From Actinomycetota bacterium (GTDB lineage Bacteria; Actinomycetota; Acidimicrobiia; IMCC26256; VFJJ01): a DNA stretch of 60,288 nt. Below are positions 54,197 through 60,288 of this stretch, piece by piece. A program made the position numbers and the translations under genes. The stretch lies in NCBI GenBank assembly GCA_009886115.1, contig VFJJ01000042.1, forward strand, positions 1-60,288, read 5' to 3'. The stretch's first letter is position 1. Every line of letters begins with the position of its first letter. The notes under the pieces are model-generated. The model did not search any database and had not been told where the DNA came from. It saw only the letters and a list, made by a program, of their open reading frames with translations.

Positions 54197-55294
54197 TCAG
54201 CCGAGCGAGCTCAGCTTCACGACCCGGGTGGACGGCAGGACGTCGATCACGTCGAGGCCCACCCAGCGCACGCCGATCGTGCCGCGCTGGTGGCCGGCGG
54301 TGTCGAGCCAGTTCGCCACGCCGGGATCGCGCTGCGCCACCACGAACCGGACGCTCCCGTCAGCCTCGAGTGTGGCGGTGTGGCAGTTCAGGCTGGACTG
54401 GTGGTGGACGTAGTCGAGCGTCTCCATCCAGTGGTTGTGGAGGGCGATCATCCAGTAATCGCACCCCGGCGGCATGACCTCGACCACGAGGGCCTCGTCG
54501 GCAGCCAGCTCGAAGTACGCCTGGTGCCAGGTGATCTGCGGGTCCTTGAACTTGAAGGTGTCGTCGTCCTGCGCCTCGTCGCGGAACTCGTTGGGCCACT
54601 GGGACTGGCGCAGGGCCCACTGGGCGCCGATGCCGGCGACGGCCTTCACGTAGTGGCGGGCGGTGAGCAGCGATCGGTAGAGGTGGTGTGGCGACAGGGG
54701 ATCGGGCGTCGAGTCGTCACCGCCGATGCGCTCGATGTGGAGCTCGGCGTGTTCCTGATGGCGCTTGTCGAGGAAGGTCTGGCGGATCGCCAACGACCTC
54801 GTGTCGGCCTCGGAGCGCAACCAGTTCCCAGGGTGGCGGTCTTGGGAGATGATCACCTCGAAGGTGCCGTCGGGCTCGATGTGCATCTGCTCCTCGTGCA
54901 TGGTGGCGCCGGTACCGGGGCCACCGCCGCCGAAGCCGGCGCCGGAGAACAGGTTGAAGCTGATCCACTTCGCCGCGCCTCGCGTCCCCCAGATCCGGTA
55001 GTCGTAGCGACCGTCGAGCGAGGCGCCGAGGTAGTGGTTGTCGGGGTTCTCGCCGACGATCTTGATGGTCTCGTGGCACGTGCAGATGAGCTGGGGATGG
55101 CTCGGCTGGCCGTGCTCGAGGTGGGTCTCCAACGCCCCCCGCAGCAACCGGGTGAGCAGTCGGAACCCCTCGGCGCGGTCGAGCGGATCGTCGGGATGGC
55201 CATCCGCCAGCACGACGGCACCGGCGTCGGCGAGCAGGTCGCAGAACTCCCGCCAGGCGGTTCCGTCGACCACCTTGGCCGTGACCTCGTCCAT
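54197..55294 (-). CDS. DUF1214-domain protein
   Basis: A 365-residue protein resembling the DUF1214 family, common in actinobacteria next to lipid and steroid degradation genes. Recognisable parts are HYLGASLDGRYDYRIWGTRGAAKWISFNLF near residue 90, IIISQ-like HPGNWL (…SQDRHPGNWLRSE) and the C-terminal VAQRDPGVANWLDTAGHQRGTIGVRWVG block, where the WLDT sequence is the family mark. There is no signal peptide. The function is unknown. GAGGAAC lies before the ATG. It belongs with the genes that follow it in the cluster to 59877. Confidence 0.82.
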   Translation of the reverse strand: MDEVTAKVVDGTAWREFCDLLADAGAVVLADGHPDDPLDRAEGFRLLTRLLRGALETHLEHGQPSHPQLICTCHETIKIVGENPDNHYLGASLDGRYDYRIWGTRGAAKWISFNLFSGAGFGGGGPGTGATMHEEQMHIEPDGTFEVIISQDRHPGNWLRSEADTRSLAIRQTFLDKRHQEHAELHIERIGGDDSTPDPLSPHHLYRSLLTARHYVKAVAGIGAQWALRQSQWPNEFRDEAQDDDTFKFKDPQITWHQAYFELAADEALVVEVMPPGCDYWMIALHNHWMETLDYVHHQSSLNCHTATLEADGSVRFVVAQRDPGVANWLDTAGHQRGTIGVRWVGLDVIDVLPSTRVVKLSSLG

Positions 55295-55330
55295 CAGGTT
55301 CCTCCTCGGTCGCTTGGTAGGGAGGCCAGC

Positions 55331-56206
55331 TCAGCCGGGGCGGCTCACCCGGTTCCGGAGCGTGCAGACGCCCTCGACGGTGACCTCGACGGAGTCGCCG
55401 TCTCCGAGGAAGACGGGCGGGGTGCGGGCGTTGCCGACGCCGGCGGGCGTGCCCGTGAGGATCACGTCGCCCGGTTCGAGTGTCACCCCGGCCGAGAGCA
55501 TGCACACCAGCTCGGGGATCGAGAAGATGAGGTCGCGGGTGTTCCCTCGCTGCATCACGACGCCGTTCACCCGGGTGGTGAGGTCGAGGTTGCCCACGTC
55601 GACCTCGTCGAGGGTGACGAGCACGGGACCCAAGGGGCAGAAGGTGTCGATCGACTTCGACCAGGTGAACTGCGTGGTCGTGAACTGGTGGTCTCGGGCG
55701 CTCACGTCGTTGGCCGCCGTCACGCCGGCGACGTACGACAGGGCGTCGGACTGGCTCACGTCGCGCGCCCGGCGCCCGATCACCACGGCCACCTCGCCCT
55801 CCCAGTCGGGCTTGGTCACGTTGGGGGGCACGACGATGGTGCCGTCGTGGGCGAGGAGCGCCCCGGGCGACTTGGCGAACACCGTGGGCTCTGCCGGTCG
55901 TTCGGTGGAACGCCCGGTCTCGGCGGCGTGATCGCGATAGTTGATCCCGATGCACCAGATCATGCGGGGCTTGGGGATGGGAGCCTGCAGCTTGGCCTGG
56001 AGCATGTCGACGCCGATGGGCACCGTGGCGTCGGCGGCGAGCCGTTCCTCGGCCTCGGCGATGATGTCGGAGACCCGGTCGAGCCCGCCGGCGGCCAGGA
56101 ACTGGCACGGCCCCGTCGGAAGGCTCGCGGCGCCCCCGAGGTCGATGGCTCGAGCGCCCTGGGCGACGAGAGCGTGGAGCCGGCCTTCGATCGAGACGAG
56201 ACGCAC
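55331..56206 (-). CDS. Fumarylacetoacetate hydrolase family protein
   Basis: A 291-residue FAH-fold enzyme: MIWCIGINYRDHAAETGRS, PTVFAKSPGALL, WEGEVAVVIGRRARDVS, VTAANDVSARDHQ, the SKSIDTFCPLGPVLVT block and GDVILTGTPAGVGNAR. Members hydrolyse or decarboxylate 2-oxo acids and acylpyruvates in aromatic and steroid breakdown. GTG 56206 has GGAGG upstream in good position. It lies 36 bases before the DUF1214 gene on the same strand and is probably cotranscribed. Confidence 0.92.
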   Translation of the reverse strand: MRLVSIEGRLHALVAQGARAIDLGGAASLPTGPCQFLAAGGLDRVSDIIAEAEERLAADATVPIGVDMLQAKLQAPIPKPRMIWCIGINYRDHAAETGRSTERPAEPTVFAKSPGALLAHDGTIVVPPNVTKPDWEGEVAVVIGRRARDVSQSDALSYVAGVTAANDVSARDHQFTTTQFTWSKSIDTFCPLGPVLVTLDEVDVGNLDLTTRVNGVVMQRGNTRDLIFSIPELVCMLSAGVTLEPGDVILTGTPAGVGNARTPPVFLGDGDSVEVTVEGVCTLRNRVSRPG

Positions 56207-56328
56207 GGTGGCCTCCTGCGATGGCTGAGTGGCGGGTGGGTGTGGTTGGGCGACGGGTGACGGGTGCCCGTGATCGTCGCGCGCTCGCTGGTGGGCGCGT
56301 GGCATTTGCCGGCGGGCATGATGACGGC

Positions 56329-57123
56329 GTGCCGAACCCGTCCCGTCAACAGCCCATCATGGACCACGTGTCGCTCGCCGCCGAGTCGACCATCCCGCTG
56401 CTCGACCGGTACCGCGGCGACCTCGGCGGTGTCTGGATCGACGATGCGATCGCCCCGGGCATGCACTGGCTGCAGGTGCGCTACGCCAACGGCATGAAGG
56501 TCGAGATGCTCGAACCGGCCCGGGTCGACGCCTTCCCGTTCCTGCGGCGCTACCTCGACCAGCTCGGTGCCGGCCCGCACCACTACACGTTCAAGGTCGC
56601 CGACCTCACCGCGATGATCGAGGCGCTCGAGACCAACGGCTACACGGTCACCGGGGTCAATCGCGACGACCCCAACTGGCAGGAGGGCTTCGTGCGCCCC
56701 AAGGAGGCGCTGGGAATCGTCGTCCAGGTAGCCGCTGGCCCCGACGAGACCGAGCATGTCCCGCCAGCGGGAACCGTGGAGCCCCGGTGCGAGCGGCCAG
56801 CCCAGCTCGCCCGGATCGTGCATCTCGTTCGATCGATCGCCGAGGCCCGGCGGCTCTTCGTGGGCGTGCTCGGCGGCCAGGTCATCGACCGTTCGGCGGG
56901 TTGGCTCGAGTTGGCCTGGCCTGGGCCCGGGCGCATCGGCTTCATGGAACCGGAGCCCGGAAGCCGTTGGGACGCTTGGTTGGGCGCTCGCCCCGGCCGG
57001 CTGGGGTGGCTCGACTTCAGCCTGGTCGATCCCGACCCGATCGGCGACGTCGAGCACGACAAGCTGGGCCAGGCCTGGATCCCCGCCGAGCACAACCACG
57101 GCGTCTGGTTGCGTCTGCGCTGA
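56329..57123 (+). CDS. VOC-superfamily protein with two glyoxalase-like domains
   Basis: A 264-residue protein. The first domain starts MDHVSLAAESTIPLLDRYRGDLGGVWI and has KVEMLEP and HHYTFKVADLTAMIEALETNGYTVTG, resembling methylmalonyl-CoA epimerase or dioxygenase-like VOC domains with His and Glu ligands in place. The second, from about residue 165 (RIVHLVRSIAEARRLFVGVLGG), is more degenerate. The activity is unknown. It is divergent from the FAH gene. The start may be GTG 56329 or ATG 56359. Confidence 0.82.
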   Translation: MPNPSRQQPIMDHVSLAAESTIPLLDRYRGDLGGVWIDDAIAPGMHWLQVRYANGMKVEMLEPARVDAFPFLRRYLDQLGAGPHHYTFKVADLTAMIEALETNGYTVTGVNRDDPNWQEGFVRPKEALGIVVQVAAGPDETEHVPPAGTVEPRCERPAQLARIVHLVRSIAEARRLFVGVLGGQVIDRSAGWLELAWPGPGRIGFMEPEPGSRWDAWLGARPGRLGWLDFSLVDPDPIGDVEHDKLGQAWIPAEHNHGVWLRLR

Positions 57124-57144
57124 CGGCTGACGGCCTCCACCCTC

Positions 57145-57194
57145 GACCAAGAGTGAGAAGCGCCCCCCATACCCAGGACAACTCACCCCTGATC
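57145..57194. repeat. 50-bp palindromic dispersed element, copy 2
   Basis: Arms GACCAAGAGTGAG and CTCACCCCTGATC face each other across 24 bases that include a run of six Cs. Compared with the copy at 41101-41150, the length is identical, and the left arm here equals the reverse complement of the right arm there. It begins 21 bases after the VOC gene stop, upstream of the SDR gene. Confidence 0.75.
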
Positions 57195-57313
57195 CGGTAC
57201 GGGCTGGGAACCGGCCAGCGGTCGGTGTGCATCGGGCGTTCGGGATCTGGGAGCCTCGCGGCACTCAGGCTGAGCTACAGCGTTGCAGCGCCGACGACAC
57301 CGGGGGCACACCG

Positions 57314-58231
57314 ATGGGATTGATGGACGGCAAGGTCGCGATCGTCACGGGCGCAGGACGGGGGATCGGACGCCAGGAAGCGTTGCTGCTCGCCCGGGAG
57401 GGGGCCAAGGTCGTCGTCAACGACCTCGGGGGCAGCACCGGCGGCGACGGAGCCGACACCACGCCGGCGCAGCAGGTCGTGGACGAGATCACCTTGGCCG
57501 GTGGTGAGGCCGTCGCCAACTACGCGAACGTGGCGACGTTCGACGGGGGCCGCGACCTCGTGGCCCAAGCCGTCAGCACGTTCGGCGGGCTCGACATCCT
57601 CGTGAACAACGCCGGCATCCTCCGTGATCGCATGAGCTTCTCGATGAGCGAGGAGGAGTGGGACGCCGTCATCGCCGTCCATCTCAAGGGGCATTTCTGC
57701 CCGACCCGCTTCGCCGTCGAGCACTGGCGGAACCGGTTCAAGGAGACCGACGTACCGGTCAACGCCAAGATCGTGAACACGTCCTCGGAGGCCGGGCTCT
57801 ACGGCAACGCCGGGCAGCTCAACTACGCAGCCGCCAAGGCCGGCATCGCAGCCATGACCCTCGTCGAGGCTCGTGAGATGGGTCGCTACGGCGTGCGGGC
57901 CAACGCCATCGCCCCGGTCGCCCGCACTCGGCTGCTCGGCACCGTCGGCATGGGCGAGAGTGGCAGCGACGAGATGGAAGAGCCTCTCGACCGGCTCGCG
58001 CCGCAGAACGTCGCCGCGTGCGTCGCGTGGCTGTGCTCCGACCTGTCTGATCCGATCACCGGCCAGGTGTTCAAGATCGCCGGTGGGCTCGTGCAGGTGC
58101 TCGGGGGCTGGCGCGCCTGGCGCACCGTCCGCAGTGCCGAGAACTGGACGATCGAGACCATCGACAAGGCCAAGGGCACCCTGTTCAACGATCGCTCGAC
58201 GGGTGTTCCGCCGTTCTACACCGAGATGTAG
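57314..58231 (+). CDS. Short-chain dehydrogenase/reductase
   Basis: A 305-residue SDR with the cofactor loop TGAGRGIGRQEA, VVVNDLGG, LVNNAGILRDRMSFSMSEEEWDAVIAVHLKGHF, the catalytic serine in NTSSEAG and the LNYAAAKAG tyrosine and lysine. NDLGG is typical of the MaoC/HSD17B4-like hydroxyacyl-CoA dehydrogenase group. The C-terminal extension ends PPFYTEM. This suggests a role in beta-oxidation of a fatty or steroid side chain. The start ATG has no strong binding site. Confidence 0.92.
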   Translation: MGLMDGKVAIVTGAGRGIGRQEALLLAREGAKVVVNDLGGSTGGDGADTTPAQQVVDEITLAGGEAVANYANVATFDGGRDLVAQAVSTFGGLDILVNNAGILRDRMSFSMSEEEWDAVIAVHLKGHFCPTRFAVEHWRNRFKETDVPVNAKIVNTSSEAGLYGNAGQLNYAAAKAGIAAMTLVEAREMGRYGVRANAIAPVARTRLLGTVGMGESGSDEMEEPLDRLAPQNVAACVAWLCSDLSDPITGQVFKIAGGLVQVLGGWRAWRTVRSAENWTIETIDKAKGTLFNDRSTGVPPFYTEM

Positions 58232-58258
58232 GCGGCGTCGACGGTGGAATGGGGCCCG

Positions 58259-58293
58259 GCGGGTCAGCGGGTCAGCGGGGCCGATCGATCGGC
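58259..58293 (+). repeat. Short tandem repeat and 14-bp palindrome between convergent genes
   Basis: GCGGGTCA is repeated twice, followed by GCCGATCGATCGGC, a perfect 14-bp palindrome whose last base is next to the acyl-CoA synthetase stop codon. The 62-base gap lies between the 3' ends of the SDR and synthetase genes. Confidence 0.6.
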
Positions 58294-59877
58294 TCACACC
58301 GCCTGGTCGCGGCCTTCCCAGTGCTGTTCGCGCAACCGGCGCTTGAGCACCTTGCCGTTGGGATCGCGGGGGAGCGTCTCGACCAGGTCCCAGACCTCGG
58401 GGCACTTGTACGACGCGAGATGCTCGCGGCAGAACGCGGCGAGCGCCCCGGCGTCGACGTCGACGCCCGGACCGGCGGGGGCCGACGCCGAGGGGCGTAC
58501 CTCGACGACGGCCTTGAGATGCTCGCCGTCACGCTCGTCGGGGATGCCGAAGACAGCGCAGTCGACCACGGCGGGATGGCGGTGCAGCACGTCCTCGATC
58601 TCGCGGGGGTAGACGTTGGCGCCGGCCCTGATCACCATGTCGCTGGCCCGATCGGTGATGAAGAGGTAGCCGTCGGCGTCGAGATGGCCGATGTCTCCGA
58701 CGGAGAACGCGTCGCCCTGGGCCCAGGCCGCCGCGGTCTTGGCGGTGTCGTTGTGGTAGCGGAACCGGGTCGTCGCCGGTGGTGCGATCCAGATGGCGCC
58801 GGTCATGTCGGGACCGAGGGGCTCGCCCGTGTCGAGGTCGAGGATCCGTATCGTCGTCCCCGGCCAGGGACGGCCGACCGAGCCGGGGTGCTCGAGCCAT
58901 TCGTCGGGGCCGATCCGGGTGGCGCCGCCCTCGGACGCGCCGTACAGCTCCCAGATCTCGGTGTTCGGTAGCGCCTCCATGATGCGTCGCTTCACCGTCG
59001 CCGGGCACGGCGCGCCGGCGTGGATGACATGGCGCAGCGACGACAGGTCGGCGCGCGGGCCGTCGTCGACGCGTTCGAGCACCTCGAGCAGCCTGATGAA
59101 GTGGGCCGGAGCGACGAACGTGGTGCTCACCCGGTGGCGCTCGACGAGGCGCATCCACTCCCGGGCCTCGAACCAGGGGAGGCACACCACGGTGCCCCCG
59201 GCGAACAGGGTCGTCGTGGCGTAGCCCGCCGGGCCGGTGTGGTACAGCGGACCCGAGGTGATGTGCACGTCGCTCGAGCGGTAGCCCCAGAGCCCCACGA
59301 GCATCTGTTGGCTCGCGGCGACGTTGGCGCCAGCCGGGCTGTCGTGGACCACGCCCTTGGGCCGACCGGTCGTGCCCGAGGTGTAGATCACCCAGCGGTG
59401 CGTGGGCGCCTGGTCGGGGAACGGAGCGGGTACGTCACCCGATGCGGCCAACGCTTCGTCATAGCCGTCGCCCACGAGCAGGAGGCGACACCCCGAGATC
59501 CCCGACAGAGCAGCCTCGGCCACGGCACGGAACTCGACGTGGGCGACGAGCACGGCAACGCCGGAGTCGGCCAGGATCCAGTGCAGCTCCTCGGCCTTCA
59601 GGTGCCAGTTGACGGGGAGGTAGGACCCGGCGAGCTTGGCCGCGGCCACCATGCACTCGAAGGTCTCGATCGAGTTCTCGAGCATCACGGCGATCGGCCC
59701 GCCGGGAGCTCCTCCGAGCGCGAGGTAGGCCCGAGCCAGGCGGACGGCCCGATCGTCGAGCTCGGCGAAGGTTCGGGTTCGGGCCCCGTCGATGACGGCG
59801 ACCGTGTCGGGCGCGTCACGGGCGAATGCCCCGACACCGGCGAGCGTCGGGGCGTGGTCGTTGGAGGGCTCAGCCAT
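58294..59877 (-). CDS. Acyl-CoA synthetase (AMP-forming)
   Basis: A 527-residue adenylate-forming enzyme: the P-loop-like YTSGTTGRPKGVVHDSP (about residues 170-186), ELYGASEGGATRIG, VGDIGHLDADGYLFITDR and the catalytic lysine in RDPNGKVLKRRL near the C terminus. It activates a carboxylic acid to its CoA ester; the substrate is unknown but fits the breakdown cluster around it. It is convergent with the SDR gene. About 300 bases separate its start from the flagellin gene. Confidence 0.94.
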   Translation of the reverse strand: MAEPSNDHAPTLAGVGAFARDAPDTVAVIDGARTRTFAELDDRAVRLARAYLALGGAPGGPIAVMLENSIETFECMVAAAKLAGSYLPVNWHLKAEELHWILADSGVAVLVAHVEFRAVAEAALSGISGCRLLLVGDGYDEALAASGDVPAPFPDQAPTHRWVIYTSGTTGRPKGVVHDSPAGANVAASQQMLVGLWGYRSSDVHITSGPLYHTGPAGYATTTLFAGGTVVCLPWFEAREWMRLVERHRVSTTFVAPAHFIRLLEVLERVDDGPRADLSSLRHVIHAGAPCPATVKRRIMEALPNTEIWELYGASEGGATRIGPDEWLEHPGSVGRPWPGTTIRILDLDTGEPLGPDMTGAIWIAPPATTRFRYHNDTAKTAAAWAQGDAFSVGDIGHLDADGYLFITDRASDMVIRAGANVYPREIEDVLHRHPAVVDCAVFGIPDERDGEHLKAVVEVRPSASAPAGPGVDVDAGALAAFCREHLASYKCPEVWDLVETLPRDPNGKVLKRRLREQHWEGRDQAV

Positions 59878-60183
59878 CTCGCAACGCTACCGAGCCGTCA
59901 CGGCCGCGTGCCCACCCCCGATCACGGCGCAGTCAGCAGCACGGAACGTGAGATGGGGCGCCGCTGGTCGGCGGGACGTTCTCGCACCCGAACCCCTCCG
60001 AATACCGCGACTTGACCCAAGCAGCCTGGGTCGGGGGTCTCAAAGATGTCACTCCCCGTGAAAATCCCTTCACCACGAACACCACCCGGCCGATGGACGG
60101 TTGACGCCCCGACCGGCCCAGGGATTGGGCCATTCGAGACGTCGAAAACCCATCCCGCACCTGCCAAACATGGAGGTTGGACA
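59878..60183 (+). other. Leader region of the flagellin gene
   Basis: This 306-base stretch lies between the divergent synthetase and flagellin genes. Two short hairpins are visible: GACCCA/TGGGTC at 60014-60032 and GGCCCA/TGGGCC at 60115-60131. No motility sigma factor promoter (TAAA then GCCGATAA) and no c-di-GMP riboswitch was recognised. Otherwise I see no gene. Confidence 0.4.
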
Positions 60184-60288
60184 GTGCGCATCAATCAGAA
60201 CATCGGGGCGATCAACGCCTACAGGAACCTGACCAGTACCGGGATCGAGTTCAACAAGTCGTTGGAGAAGTTGAGCTCGGGTTTCCGG
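60184..60288 (+). CDS. Flagellin, N-terminal fragment
   Basis: The first 35 codons of a flagellin, cut by the right edge. The product starts MRINQNIGAINAYRNLTSTG and continues EFNKSLEKLSSGFR, the conserved N-terminal D0/D1 helix with the SLEKLSSG signature. It begins with GTG, with GGAGG seven bases upstream. The organism therefore probably has a flagellum; more motility genes should lie to the right. Confidence 0.93.
   Translation, partial: MRINQNIGAINAYRNLTSTGIEFNKSLEKLSSGFR

Noticed and set aside
59990-60183. Motility sigma factor promoter or c-di-GMP riboswitch before flagellin
   Set aside because: A GCCGATGG occurs but without a TAAA at the right distance, and the conserved riboswitch core sequences are absent.

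Overview
The window reads as a piece of a high-GC actinobacterial chromosome. Gene order, GuaB3, an LldD2-type flavoenzyme, the tsaE-tsaB-rimI-tsaD-groES run and an alpha subunit gene inside the ribosomal locus fit Actinomycetota. A flagellin gene at the right edge and the absence of typical mycobacterial or streptomycete neighbours make a deep lineage such as Acidimicrobiia plausible, but that placement is inference. Both ends are cut inside genes: the 3' end of tuf on the left and the 5' end of a flagellin gene on the right.

Bases 1-16900 are the long S10-spc-alpha ribosomal superoperon, all on the + strand: tuf, rpsJ, rplC-D-W-B, rpsS, rplV, rpsC, rplP, rpmC, rpsQ, rplN-X-E, rpsN (zinc type), rpsH, rplF-R, rpsE, rpmD, rplO, secY, adk, infA, rpmJ, rpsM-K-D, rpoA, rplQ, truA. 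Oddities are a gap of more than 330 bp between rpsJ and rplC, tails on S17, S3 and above all L22, no map gene between adk and infA, and an infA that appears to start at CTG.

Bases 16900-30700 hold a ferritin-like/VIT1 iron transporter fusion, an MFS protein, ilvA, a phosphodiesterase-family enzyme whose motif order looks circularly permuted, rplM-rpsI, glmM, a MazEF-like toxin-antitoxin pair with a leaderless-looking promoter, a DUF808 membrane protein, glmS, acpS and nnrE-nnrD. Bases 30700-38950 carry a CBS protein, alr, an alpha/beta hydrolase, a P1-family peptidase, a secreted protein of unknown function, the tRNA t6A genes tsaE-tsaB-rimI-tsaD, and a lone groES behind a perfect CIRCE operator.

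Bases 39000-53000 contain a Nudix hydrolase, guaB3, an LldD2-like oxidoreductase divergent from guaA across a perfect dyad, a HAD hydrolase, an MntA/HepT toxin-antitoxin pair, a frameshifted dtd, pcrA, an MFS exporter and sucC-sucD. The last 7 kb hold a DUF2752/TM2 membrane pair, a DUF1214 protein and a small catabolic-looking set (FAH-family hydrolase, VOC protein, SDR, acyl-CoA synthetase). No rRNA, tRNA, CRISPR array, insertion sequence or prophage gene was recognised. The best candidates for something new are a 50-bp imperfectly palindromic element present twice, the permuted phosphodiesterase, the guaA/lldD dyad and the CTG starts.
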